64,000 bases of DNA. It comes from Nematopogon swammerdamellus. Lineage: Eukaryota; Arthropoda; Insecta; Lepidoptera; Adelidae. A program made the translations under genes and the position numbers. The DNA is taken from the NCBI GenBank assembly GCA_946902875.1, contig OX336337.1, positions 868,001-932,000 of the forward strand, in the 5' to 3' direction. This document shows positions 51,500-61,800 of the stretch, one piece after another (position 1 is the first letter of the stretch; each line of letters starts with the position of its first letter). The notes under the pieces were generated by a model. The model was not told where the DNA came from. It was given only the letters and a program-made list of their open reading frames with translations, and made no database searches.

Positions 51500-51796
51500 A
51501 TTTTTTTTTATGGAAATTGACACGGCTGGCTACATCACCTACAACATCCGTGATGTCAGCCCATAACACCGGGTGAACTAGGTGCCATGTCAGTGCTTCC
51601 CCCTTTGATCGTGCCGGCTACACTGAACTGGTCGGAAAACACAAACTATTTACATAGCCGTTTTAGACCGACGTTTCATTCAGTGCGGTGGTACCAACCC
51701 GGGCGGGTTAAACCCTACCACCAAGTAAGATTAGGAGGGAAGGGACCAACAGTTTTACGAGGAATCCGAACCTCGGTCAGCCTCCAACGGTCAGCG
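51500..51796 (-). mobile_element. SINE-A, head missing, minus strand
   Basis: TTTTTTTTATGGAAATTGAC, GTGCCGGCTACACTGAACTG, GGTACCAACCCGGGCGGGTT, AACCTCGGTCAGCCTCCAAC GGTCAGCG. Almost identical in sequence to 46664-46960, suggesting a recent common source. Confidence 0.85.
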
Positions 51797-52179
51797 TACC
51801 ATATATGAATATCCTTATAACTCGAGAACCATTTTATCGATTTACATACGGTTTTCACTGTAAAATTTTGCCTCTTCTCAAGATAGTCTTAGGCTATAAA
51901 TTATAACGCTACGTCATCGGCGGCCTGAGATGTGAGCAAAAGCAAGTGTTATAATATGTGGAAACTAGAAATATTAGACCGATGATACTAAGTCTTGTCT
52001 TCAGTTCTATGTGTCTGTCTGTCTGTCTATTGGTCTGTCAGTCTGTCTTCAGAATATTTATAAGATTACCTAACCTTGTAAATTGTACCTACAATAATTT
52101 TATTTTACTAATAGTATAAACTTTCTATTTTATACTTAAACTTATTTGTAACCGCATAAATGTAGCAATCTCTATAAGC
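51797..52179. other. Unassigned, Helitron H1-like opening
   Basis: 51800-51945 (TTATAACTCGAGAACCATTT, GGCTATAAATTATAACGCTA) resembles the H1-type element at 5370-5470. A GTCT microsatellite lies at 52013-52027. Confidence 0.4.
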
Positions 52180-52301
52180 CAGGGGACTCCAAACTACGGC
52201 CCGCGGGCCGGATACGGCCCGCGTCGCCACTTTATCCGGCCCGCGCCACGTTTGTGGCCTAAACATTTGTTTTTAATTCATCCTAAATTGTGCATGGGCG
52301 A

Positions 52302-53354
52302 TAGTACGGCTTGTTAACCTGAAATACGGTCCCATCTGGCAGAAAGCATGAAACTTGGCATACATGTAGCTTTTATATATGTGTTTCAATATTGAAAGAG
52401 GAACACGTCGAAAAACGTTTTTTCCCCTCCCTCCCCCCCCCCCCCCCCTCTTTTGTGTCCCGAAACGCAGTTTTTTTAAATTTTATTGAAAACGGTTAAA
52501 GCTAGGAGAAAACCGTCAAAAGATAAAATGTTCTTTATAAAATTACCCACAAAACTGTCGTTAGATGTATGTTGATAGGACCTATAGTTTTCAAAATATG
52601 CTTACATTTATTGGTCTAGGTATAAGGATTCAAGCAACTTATTAAAATTCAGTCAAGTCCAGTAAAAATTATATTTATTTCAAGTCACAGGAATCTCCCC
52701 CGCACTTACAAAAGCCAGTACAGGGAAGCCCTGACTTCCTACATTGACATCGACCTGTAAACCAGCATGGGTGGCTGTGCCGAGAGACCAATGGTGCAGT
52801 CGACAGAGCCAAAATCACCTCTCCTCGCGAAACCACGCTCAGTTAGGTGCCATGCCAGCAGATTTGCGGACTGTTGCTAGGCTGTCTAGCCGGTTAATAC
52901 GACGCTTGAAGACACCCAGGTTAAAGGATTCGGGAAATGACTTCTTTCCCTTTCCACTGAATCCCGATACAGTATCACAGCCTGTAAATGCATGGAAAAA
53001 CAGAATGCCACTGCATATTTCTGGACCGAGTGTATTGACCAGTTGATGGATAGCGATAATACGTGAAGCTTTACCGACACCAAAAGATATCCAAAAATCT
53101 TCTAACAATTTTTTTTGAAGTTCACTGTACAGGGAAACAGCTAAAACCACATCTGTATCCACAGTTCTTACTAAAACCTTCGTGTGACCATGCTGCACAG
53201 CGTGAAACACATGGAGGAGGATTCTGGAGTCAAAAAACGTTTTTCGACGTATTCCTCTTTCAATATTGAAACACATATATAAAAGCTACATGTATGCCAA
53301 GTTTCATGCTTTCTGCCAGATGGGACCGATATTAATATATTTTTAGCCGTACTA
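52302..53354. mobile_element. Inner element with ~110-bp inverted arms and captured gene fragment
   Basis: TAGTACGGCT at 52302 pairs with AGCCGTACTA at 53345-53354; then GGTCCCATCTGGCAGAAAGC, ATGAAACTTGGCATACATGT, GTGTTTCAATATTGAAAGAG and CGTCGAAAAACGTTTTTT pair in full. The left arm ends at about 52427, the right begins at 53237. The gene fragment starts exactly where the right arm ends. Confidence 0.8.
52839..53238 (-). pseudogene. Fragment of an uncharacterised nuclease-like (TE-associated) protein
   Basis: Minus strand: DSRILLHVFHAVQHGHTKVL, VRTVDTDVVLAVSLYSEL, FHAFTGCDTVSGFSGKGKKS, ending LDSLATVRKSAGMAPN and a stop at 52841-52839. I recognise the T.DTDVV and FHAFTGCDT.S.F.G.GKK motifs as those of a widespread family of uncharacterised animal proteins, often near transposons, with PIN/FEN-like aspartates. 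The N-terminal residues of the frame (MCFNIERGIRRKTF) come from the arm, not the protein. Missing its start and much of the fold; not functional. Confidence 0.6.
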
Positions 53355-53890
53355 CGAGCTGCTTACCCAGACCCTAGGTAGAGTCTCTTAACTAGAGTAA
53401 ACATAGCACCAATGGCACCAGTGCTATTCGGTCGGTCGGATAGCGGCTCCGCTCGGATAGGTGCTCTCTGATGAACATTTACGGTCTCTTTTAATAATAG
53501 GTACTACAAACATCGACCCCAGTATTAAATATATTAATTTGTTGATGGACAACTGCATGCACACATTATTAAACATTTATTCTTTTACAAAATTGTTTTA
53601 TTTAATTCGCATTATTATACTAAACATTATTCCAAGAAAGTACAGGTACTTTCCTAGGTCTACACATTTTGAGATTACAATTTATTAATAATGTTATATA
53701 GAAAAAAAAATAGTTTAATTCTGGCCCGCCTGTAAAATGGTTTGGAGACCCCTGCCATAGAGTAAACATGAAAAATTACATTAAAACTTTTTGCTGAAAA
53801 TAAATGTGCTAAGCCGAAATATAGAATAATATACTATTTAGAGTTTAATACGTAGAAGGGTTCCGTAGATATTTCCAAAAAACCTCACAA

Positions 53891-54489
53891 GGTCACCGGT
53901 GACCTACACGGCGCTGTTATGAGAAAAAATGAATATTCGTTACGAGGGCGCCGAGAGGTCACACCTCCGGTCACCCATAAATTGCTAAAATAAGAGGGTA
54001 AAGTCCGCAACACCAGCCGTTTTTGTGTAGAGTGCTACAAAAACTGCGCGAAAACGTATGGTCCAAAAGAGGCCAAAAATAAGACAAAGAAAGTAGCAAC
54101 ATACTGTAAAAACTGTCCCGGTGAATCCGCTTACTGATTACTTTGTTTTAATAAGTGGCATCGTTATTTATAAGTTTCCTTTTGTATTTTTGTGTTTAAT
54201 GTTGCCTTTTAATTACTTAATAAACTTTATAATAGTCCTGGTCAGAAGATCATACTTTTTTTTGTTCTCATACCTTACATTTTACCTAATATTTTTCACA
54301 ATTTCATAGACAGTCGAAAACCACGTGGAAGAAATGTTCTACGGCGCCGCTCCGGTCACCCACCAGTGAGAAATGTACGATAACTGTGTCCTACGGTCCA
54401 AAAATTCGTTTCGAAAACAGGTCTGCCTTGAGGTCACCGGTGACCTACGTGGCGCTTCAATACAGGGCAGGGTCCGGTCACCGGTGACC
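53891..54489. repeat. Three GGTCACCGGTGACC palindromes
   Basis: The 14-bp palindrome is at 53891-53904, 54432-54445 and 54476-54489; the first two continue TACACGGCGC and TACGTGGCGC. Half-sites (CCGGTCACCCA) occur at 53968 and 54350. They bracket the zinc-ribbon remnant, as transposase-binding subterminal repeats would. Confidence 0.7.
53994..54137 (+). pseudogene. piggyBac-type transposase C-terminal zinc ribbon
   Basis: 46 codons: SRFCVECYKNCAKTYGPKEA, then TKKVATYCKNCPGESAY and stop at 54135-54137; an in-frame stop lies just upstream at 53991. The spacing CVEC ... YCKNC with K-rich linker resembles the C-terminal cysteine-rich region of piggyBac (DDE_Tnp_1_7) transposases. The catalytic part is gone. 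A T-rich region follows to 54310. Confidence 0.5.
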
Positions 54490-54560
54490 GGCGCGGCAGT
54501 CAACGTGATAAGCGAATGTGTATAACGTTCTTCGAGATCAATAATGATTCTTTAAACCGT

Positions 54561-55408
54561 TAATGGTTCATAGTAAAACCAGTAGTCCTACTTCACAACA
54601 ATAAATTTGTTCTCAATCAGTTAAATGAGTTTCGCTTACCGCCAATACAGATACGGAACCCTCTGAGTCCGAGTAAGACGCGCGCGAGCGACTAGCGGAT
54701 TTTACAACGGAACCTTAGTACACGACTCCCGGTGTAGGCGCGGGCGAGGGGGCGGGGCGGGGCGGGAGTTGCCGCTGTTGCCTGCAGCTCTCATCTAATT
54801 GCCAATTTGTTCGATCCTCGCGACTGACATAATGACGCTTCGTTTATTCAAATGATACGACAGATTCGCCGACATCGGCCGCATCGCTCCGCATTCGAGT
54901 TACGATCAAAATCGCTCGCACACACCACGTCTTCGCATAGAGATTCTTAACCGATAAACGAGAAATATATCACAGGAAAATCGCCGTTGTAATGGTAGAG
55001 GTATTCTGCGGTCGACGCGAGAATGATGAGCCATTGAAATGAGCATTTAACTGAAGCTAAATTAAATGTGTTCAAATAGATAGAAGAATAAATTTGTTCA
55101 ATGTAAACTTACCTAATTGGTCGCTAGTCCAAAATGTTGTTGCCCTTCTAAAGCTTTGATTTTTTTTTACTTTTAAAGCTTCTATTTTTAAGACATTTGA
55201 CTGTGTACCGTAAATTTTGCTGTTTTTTTGAGCAGATTGAATTAAAAATTATTTTACTTGGTAACTCATTATGGTGGCCTAACCTCAACAACAGTAGCAT
55301 GATAAGAAGGTTCTACGATTAAATTAATATTTATAATGGTTTCTTTAATAATGTACTGCACGAAAACAGAGGGGAGATCGGATGTTTGTTTACGTTCAAG
55401 TTATAGAA
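54561..55408. other. Unassigned, with GC island
   Basis: 54680-54930: GAGTAAGACGCGCGCGAGCG, GGCGGGGCGGGGCGGGAGTT, CAGCTCTCATCTAATTGCCA. GC-rich followed by homeodomain-type TCTAATTG; like the islands at 23.0 and 30.7 kb. The rest is AT-rich. Confidence 0.35.
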
Positions 55409-56225
55409 ATAGATAGATAGAAATACTTTATTGCTCCAAAAAACATTTAACATAAACACACAGTAAGAAATTTACATGAGGGGCAAAGGCGGACTTATCC
55501 CTTACAGGGATTTCTCCCAGTCAACCTTTGGATGTTTGAGAGTCGTATGTTGCGAGATATAAGTAGGTAGTAGCAAAAGACTTGAGTGTGGGAATGTAAA
55601 ATATAATATAAGGAAAATAACTATAATATACTATAATATACACTACATATAAGTACATACTAGTTAATTAAACGTATAAATTACTATTTATAGATTAAAT
55701 TAAATACATATGAATTACAATTTATATAATACATAATACCTAAATATGTACATACATACTTGTCCATTCAGAATTAAAGGATTTTTTAGCTTTTGACTTC
55801 ACACTGACGGAGATAGTACAACTTTAAGTGTTTTTTGAATAACGGAAGCGACTTGCAGTGCCGTATACAGTGAGGTAGTAGATTCCACCGCCGAGCTGCG
55901 TGCACAGAAAAGGAGTTTGTGTAATATCCAGTTTTATGAGTGGAAATGGCTAAGATATTATCATCACTTGACCGAAGCGTTACACCGTGGGAAGATAAGT
56001 ACTGAAAACGCGAAGATAGGTACTCGGGAGCAGAAGGGTTGTTGATACAAGAATAAAGAAGGCCAAGAATGTGGGAATTTCTGCGGAGACGGATTGGGAG
56101 CCACTTGAGACGTCTGCGGTATTGTAAAACATGGTCGTACTTACGTAAACCGAAAATGAAGCGTATACACATGTTTTGCAGACGCTCAAGCTTGAATGTT
56201 AATTGAATGAACAAGTTATTTGAAT
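55409..56225 (-). pseudogene. G-family LINE, C-terminus plus 3' UTR, minus strand
   Basis: The frame 56214-55786 (142 codons) encodes LERLQNMCIRFIFGLRKYDH, RRRLKWLPIRLRRNSHILGL, PEYLSSRFQYLSSHG, RRWNLLPHCIRHCKSLPLFK KHLKLY: the C-terminal domain of a Jockey/CR1-group LINE. After the stop, a ~370-bp 3' UTR ends in CTATCTATCTAT at 55409-55420. Only the 5' part is missing; the frame is intact, so the copy is relatively young. It defines the 3' ends at 23.9, 44.95, 45.2 and 49 kb. Confidence 0.85.
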
Positions 56226-56244
56226 GAACTTCGAACTAGTTTTG

Positions 56245-56768
56245 CTTTTTTAGGGTTCCGTATCCGTCGTCCAGGACCCTATTACTAAGCCTAGGCCGTC
56301 TGTCTGTTTCTCTGTCTGTCTGTCCGTCTGTCTGTCCGAGGGCTGTATCTCTTGAACCGTAATAGGTAGCCCGTTGAAATTTTCAAATAAAAATTAGAAA
56401 AAGTAAAAATTTCACGGGGTCCCCATACAAGAAACTAAAAAGTGTATGTGCGCTATCTACCGAAAACAGTATGAAGCAGCGCTGATCATGACATGGCGAT
56501 ACGGAACCCTCGGTGCGCGAGTGTATGGGGACCAGATAAACCGATAAGTAACCCGATAATGGCGTTCCATGTTTTGTCTTTACTAATTATTTAGAATTTT
56601 TTATTTCCTTTATTTACATAAACAAACTATTATTGTTTATCGTAATAAATTAACAATATTTATTTCACCTATAAAGACATAAAACAAAAACATGAAAACG
56701 ATAACAAAAAATATACCTTAAGGAGAATTCGTGTTAACCTTCAATATGGATACGGAACCCTAAAAAAA
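56245..56768 (+). mobile_element. F-family element with inverted second terminus
   Basis: TTTTTTAGGGTTCCGTATCC start, GTCTGTCTGTCCGTCTGTCT, AAGAAACTAAAAAGTGTATG, GACATGGCGATACGGAACCC TCGGTGCGCGAG. Instead of CTTGGCCGG the copy runs on to 56768, ending GGATACGGAACCCTAAAAAA, the exact inverse of its first 20 bases. Confidence 0.7.
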
Positions 56769-58540
56769 ACATTGCACCGACTTCAAAAAACAACTAGAAC
56801 TTAAAAGTGTTAAATAATATTTTGATTCATATTCGAAACCTTGAGTTAAAGGCGGTACAAAAGCACAAAAGGGGTCCATCTATAAATTTACAGGTGCGCT
56901 TTGTACCGCCTTCAACTCAAGGAATATTATCACGAAATATTATTAATGAAACTAGAGCATTATGGTATAAGAGACAATGAATTGCGTATATTCCAATCAT
57001 ATTTAGAAAATAGAGCTCAAATATGTGACGTCAATGGCTCAAAATCGAATGTAGAATCAATTACAATGGGTGTGCCGCAGGGTTCCATCCTGGGACCATT
57101 ATTGTTTCTAATATATGTTAACGACATCTCGAGCTGCATAACAGACGATATAGAGATGGTAATGTTTGCAGATGATATCTCAGTTGTACTGAAAAACAAT
57201 GGTATAGATAAACTAAGAGAATCCTTTTTAACTGTACTAGAATCTCTAAAATCTTGGTTTGAGTGCAATAATCTATTACTAAATGTTAACAAAACTAATA
57301 TTATGCACTTTGCTCTTGGGACTCATAGACGTAATAACAATGATGGTATATTAAAAACTGCAGAAAACTTGTCATTAAACCTTGCCAATGAACTAACTTT
57401 TCTTGGGGTAATATTTGATAAAAGTTTTACTTGGAAAGCCCACATAAACTCTTTAGCTGGTAAGCTGAGTTCCGCTTGTTATGCTATCAAAAAAATTAAA
57501 GAACTAGGCGGAACTCATGCTGCAAAAACGGTTTATCATGCTTATTTTGAGAGCATCATGTCATATGGCCTTATGTTTTGGGGAAATGCAGCAGATTCAA
57601 ATAGAATATTTTTATTACAGAAGAGGGCCTTGCGGTACATCTTGAATATGAAAACTAGAGATACTTGTAGGACAGCGTTTGGGGAGTTAGGAATCATGAC
57701 ATTACCAAGTGCATATGTTTACCAGAACATTATGCTATGCCAGAAAATATATTCATGATTCCTCTCTTAATTCCGACAATCATAACTATGATACACGGTG
57801 TAAGAATAATGTACAAATAATAAGACATAGATTATCTAAAACCTCAAAAAGCTTTATTTGTAATAGTGTTAGATTTTACAATAAACTGTATTCTAACATA
57901 AAACAATTAGATGATAATAATTTTAAACGAAGAATTAAACAAATGTTCATTGAAAAGAGTTATTACACTATTAAGGATGCTTTAGCTGACCATAATTTTA
58001 TCTGAGAATCTGACTACTGTTTTTTCCACTGAATAACTTGACAATTGGATACACTTTGTATCTTTAGATTTTTAACATGACTTATTTATTACATTTCTTT
58101 GTAATAAACTTTTACTAATATTTGTTGAATTCACTTGATATATTTAAGTATCAAATTGACGATGGCACTATACACCAGATATAGGTAATTTAAATAGGCA
58201 GAGTGGTCAGATTCTTCAGTATTCGTGTTTATGCTGTAAATATGAATGCTCTTGTGAGCGGTAGTATGGGTTAATTATTTATAAGTTACTATAATATAAT
58301 ACTTATAAGGTACTAACAAAACATTGTGACTTGCGAAGTTTGTTTGTCAGTTCTTCTTCGCATTGAATTTAGAACTGGCGGAATTTTCGACATGTCCAAG
58401 CGTAGGTTACCTACCTGTGGATGAAATTATACAATAAACAATAAACAATAAAGGGTCCGGATATGAATATAATAATAAAATATTATTTAATACTTATAAG
58501 TTCTAATTGTTTTTTGAAGTCAGTGCAATGTTTTTTAAAA
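56769..58540. mobile_element. MITE split by a LINE insertion
   Basis: AACATTGCACCGACTTCAAA AAACAACTAGAACTTAAAAG on the left (56769-56815) pairs with CTTATAAGTTCTAATTGTTT TTTGAAGTCAGTGCAATGTT on the right (58492-58533), continuing through TAAATAATATTTT and ATTCATAT. A second hairpin, CCTTGAGTTAAAGGCGGTAC (56839) with GTACCGCCTTCAACTCAAGG (56902-56921), lies just before the LINE. Confidence 0.7.
56922..58453 (+). pseudogene. D-family LINE reverse transcriptase, 5' truncated, frameshifted
   Basis: Frame 56901-57758 begins inside the RT palm: HEILLMKLEHYGIRDNELRI, the GVPQGSILGPLLFLIYVNDI block (about residues 57-76), catalytic FADD (89-92), FLGVIFDKSFTWKAHI, IMSYGLMFWGN, LQKRALRYILNMKTRDTCR. 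A frameshift near 57740 moves the C-terminus to the next frame (KYIHDSSLNSDN to ALADHNFI, stop 58003-58005). The 3' UTR ends TTCTTCTTCGCATTGAATTT ... (ACAATAAACA)n at 58453. Group: Jockey/CR1-like non-LTR. Residues 56901-56921 belong to the flanking MITE hairpin. Confidence 0.85.
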
Positions 58541-58804
58541 CAGTTTTTTATTTCACTCCTTTTAGTTATATCACATAACAATTTCAATCCCTGTAATTAG
58601 TATTGATATTGATGATGATACATTATTAATTTCACTTGGTAATTATCTTCGTCTTGTTAAAAAGATTCTATGTTGAACGATATTGCGAAATATACCCATC
58701 TTAAGATAAAATATTATAAAATGTTCACTGTCTGTGACGCGCTTAGCCAAATCATGATATTGTGAGCGTTTTCACAAAGAATTCGAATCAATAGAGGGGG
58801 AATG

Positions 58805-59030
58805 TTTATTATTGTTTATTGCTTACTGTACACTTTCACCCATTACTCGGTAACCTACTCGCAGATACGTCGACCATTTCTCCAATTCTATTTAAATGCG
58901 AAGAAGAACTGTCAAACTTCGCAAGTCACAATGTTTTCTTAGTACCTACCTTATAAATTTACTTACGAGTAATTAACCCTTATAAGTTACTTACGAGTAA
59001 TTAACCCATACAAAAACCGCTCACAGGTAC
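58805..59030 (-). mobile_element. D-family LINE 3' end, minus strand
   Basis: TTTATTATTGTTTATTGCTT, GCGAAGAAGAACTGTCAAAC TTCGCAAGTCACAATGTTTT, CGAGTAATTAACCC twice, CCGCTCACAGG. Inverse of 58253-58453 with extra TTACGAGTAATTAACCC duplication. Confidence 0.8.
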
Positions 59031-59429
59031 ATTATTACTTACAGTATAAACCAGAATATACTTAAGGGAATAACATACGCTAGAAAAAAGTCGGCGCGGG
59101 GCGTGGCTAATGACATCAAGGAGGTGCTTCGACTCCCGCGTATTGCATACATATTGTCGGTAGAGTAGAGGCGACAATCGCCGTCTTGTAGGTGGACTAA
59201 AGTCGCTCTGGTGAAAGGCCATATTTACCCACAATTTGAAAATCCGTGGATAGGAGTCCGTAGGATTTTATTTTTTATTTGTTAGCAAAGAAAACAGAGC
59301 CTAATCACTATCACAAACAGATAAACATATTAATTTATAGATATAGATACATACAGTCTGGCCACATTTAGTTTCCCTGATTAGACAATAAAATTGTTTA
59401 GTGGGAATAACGTGTGTGTGTGTTTGTGT
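59031..59429. other. Unassigned
   Basis: GC-balanced at 59080-59225; the 77-codon minus frame at 59001-59234 has no recognised features. Confidence 0.4.
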
Positions 59430-59582
59430 AGTGAGTTTCAAAGTGTCATTGCGGTGTAGTGTTGTGTAATGTCACTTACATTACACAACATTGTGTAATG
59501 TAATGTATTGTGTGTGTAATGTAATTTGTGAATGAATGTAGTGTGGTGTAGTGTAATGTAATGTAAAATGTAAAGGGTTGAG
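59430..59582. repeat. Degenerate TGTAATG tandem repeat
   Basis: Many copies of TGTAATG/TGTAGTG with a local palindrome (TTGTGTAATG TCACT TACATTACACAA). Not the insect telomere unit TTAGG. Confidence 0.8.
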
Positions 59583-59991
59583 AGAAAGTTATTGCCATTC
59601 CAACATTTTAAATTCTTTCGTTTCCCCCAGAGTGTACGCGTACTTACAAATTGCGGCAGCACTTCGGAGTATCAAGGACGAAAAGAAAGAGTGGCACAGG
59701 GTGAGGCTTTCTCGCCAAATGTATCGTCAAAGAGAGCGTATTTAAATTTAGAGCATCACTTTAGCAAATTGGAAGTGCTTCAGTGCTTGTGCGCTGAGGC
59801 GAGCACCGGAGGGTTATCCGACCAACTTCTTATAGATTCTGGCAGTTTTTAAGGAACTTTCGCTGGTGATGTAGCACTCGTTCGAATGTCTATGAAGTTT
59901 CTGGCGTCGGGCGGGGCTCATCATTCACGATTTATAGTTCCCTCCTCGCCGCGCGTCCGTGTTATGCTTCTACACGCTCAGGAGAATGCGC
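59583..59991. other. Unassigned
   Basis: An 86-codon frame (59592-59852) runs through but shows no domain; 59905-59985 is GC-richer. No repeat family recognised. Confidence 0.35.
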
Positions 59992-60344
59992 TTTTTAGGG
60001 TTCCGTATCCGTCGTACGGGACCCTATTACTAAGCCTACGCCGTCTGTCTGTCTGTCTGTTTGTCTGTCCGAGGACTGTATCTCTTGAACCGTAAAACCG
60101 TTGAAATGTTCACAGAATATGTGTTATTATGGCCGATATAACAATAAATAATAAAAATAAGAAAAAGTAAAAAATTCACGGGGGGGACCCCCGTGAATTT
60201 TACCTTTAATTTATCATACAAGAGACTAAAAAGTGTATGCTCGCCACCTACCGAAAACAGTACGAAGCAGCGCTAACCATGACATGGCGATGATAGGGAA
60301 CCTTCGGTGCGCGAGTTCGACTCGCACTTGGCCGGTTTTTCAAA
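59992..60344 (+). mobile_element. F-family element, full length
   Basis: TTTTTAGGGTTCCGTATCCG, GTCTGTCTGTCTGTTTGTCT, a local palindrome AATTCACGGGGG / CCCCCGTGAATT (60173-60200), GACATGGCGATGATAGGGAA, end CGAGTTCGACTCGCACTTGG CCGGTTTTT. Confidence 0.8.
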
Positions 60345-60749
60345 TATTTTTTCTATAACCGTTTAATATAAAAAGTTAAAAATAGTTTTCTAGCAGTAGT
60401 AAGGTAAGCACTAAATAGACTACTAAAACCTTTTTTTTTATATTTATTGAGCATTTGGTGTAAAAATTATCGTCTCGAACAGAGCAAAGTTTAGGACCTA
60501 GGGTGTGTCTTATTAGTTGTTATTATACATTGTAGTTAGCACTATAACCAAGTTTTACGATTGTGTGTTGCCTTTTTAACGAGAGAGCAAAAAAAAAACA
60601 CTTTTAAAAAACCTTTCTTGTTTGGTGACAGGAATTTTTTTTAAGTTTTTTTAATTATTTGTTTGGTTTATCCGCACACACATAACGATAACACATTTTC
60701 TGGGAAAATTTCAACCAGCTACGTATTACAGTTCAAAAGGTACAGCTCT
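60345..60749. other. Unassigned AT-rich
   Basis: Poly(A/T) runs; 60695-60745 (GGGAAAATTTCAACCAGCTA) may be an inverted F scrap. No gene. Confidence 0.4.
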
Positions 60750-61087
60750 TTAAAGCTAAATACCAGCTTGCGCCGCTAGACTCAATCCAGCGTCGTGCCG
60801 TGCGACTGGTACATAGGTGACCCTGTGGTATCCCGCGACTTAGAACCACTGCAACTCCGTAGGGACCTCGATTCCGTGTGTTCTATCGTCTATTTCATGG
60901 GGAGTATTTGGAGGAGCTGTTTAACGCGATTCCGCCGTCCCCATTCCACCTCCGCACTACCATACTGGGCAGGGGATGCATCCCTATTCAATCGACCTAC
61001 CACGGATGGTAGGTCGATTTTCGGTTCTGTAGGTCTTTTACTCACAGAACTGGGAAAATGTGGAATGGTGGTATCCATAAAAAAAAT
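60750..61087 (+). pseudogene. E-family LINE C-terminal end
   Basis: AKYQLAPLDSIQRRAVRLV, FYRLFHGEYLEELFNAIPPS PFHLRT, HRTGKMWN across stops and frameshifts; ends early with GGTATCCATAAAAAAAATTC. A CGACCTACCACGGATGGTAG GTCG palindrome lies at 60999-61017. Confidence 0.75.
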
Positions 61088-61324
61088 TCTAATGTTTGCA
61101 AAATAATAATTATGACTGCGATAGCCGATTCGATCTGGAAGTTTATATCCAGATGGCTAATGAAGCTGCCAGTTGCTACCGGTTCCCACGACGTCCAAAA
61201 CGTGTGGCCCTCATTAGGGAGCTGCTCTATAAATATATTGTGTCGCCTTGTCGCCGTCAGCCAATTAATGTGTGGGCTGCACTCGCCGCCGGCCACTTAG
61301 CCTAGGGAAGCAACAAATACTCTT
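61088..61324 (+). other. Short open frame of unknown origin
   Basis: 61096-61305 reads ANEAASCYRFPRRPKRVALI, RELLYKYIVSPCRRQPINVW AALAAGHLA and stops. Composition is protein-like but I cannot place it. AAGHL recurs at 5999 (AAGHLNKYL). Could be a scrap of a mobile-element protein. Confidence 0.25.
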
Positions 61325-61800
61325 TTTAACCCCCGAAGCAAACAGAGGGGTGTTATAAGGTTAACGTGTGTGTGAGGGTGTGTGTATGTGTGTGTCTCTC
61401 TGTGACACCGTAGCTCCCAAACGGATAGACCGATTTGGATGCGGTTTTTTTTATTAAAAAGCTGGTTTAATCGGGATGGTTTAGCTATGTTTGTAGTCAA
61501 TTAATCAAGTAATTCAGTAATCAAAAACAGAATTATCTTAAAAAGTGGACCGATTTGCATGCGGTTTTTTTTTATTTAAATAAAAGTTAAATTACAAATT
61601 TTAAAAACACCCGACCCTTAAAAATTCAAAAATAATTTCCGCTGATTTACTTAAAGGAGTCGGGGGACCCCTAATTAAATACAATACAAAAACTCAGAGC
61701 TGCGCGGGAATTTACTCAGCGGTCCCCGTCTCCTTTAAGTAAGTAAACGGAAATAATTTTGGACTTTTTAAGGGTCGTGGGTTCTTTTAATTTGTAATAA
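61325..61800 (+). mobile_element. Family J element with internal hairpin
   Basis: AACCCCCGAAGCAAACAGAG GGGTGTTATAAGG, a TG repeat, CGTAGCTCCCAAACGGATAG ACCGATTTGGATGCGG, then inverted blocks CCGACCCTTAAAAATTCAAA (61613) and TTTTGGACTTTTTAAGGGTC (61757). Same family as 28375-28797, opposite orientation. Confidence 0.7.

Larger units (their letters stand above)
52180..53754. mobile_element. hAT-type element, 1575 bp
   Basis: Termini CAGGGGACTCCAAAC (52180) and its near-inverse GTTTGGAGACCCCTG (ending 53754), each followed inward by GGCCCGC-rich sequence (GGCCCGCGGGCCGG; GGCCCGCC). The CAGGGG..CCAAAC..GCCCGC pattern is a hAT/Charlie-type signature. An exact 8-bp duplication is not visible; the flanks CTCTATAAGC and CCATAGAG look inverted instead. 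No hAT transposase; the middle is a second element. Confidence 0.7.

Noticed and set aside
52139..53788. Exact 8-bp target duplication for the hAT-like element
   Set aside because: CTATAAGC and CCATAGAG do not match well enough; the class call rests on the termini alone.
59430..59582. Telomere-like repeat
   Set aside because: The unit is TGTAATG-like and irregular; insect telomeres use TTAGG, not seen here.
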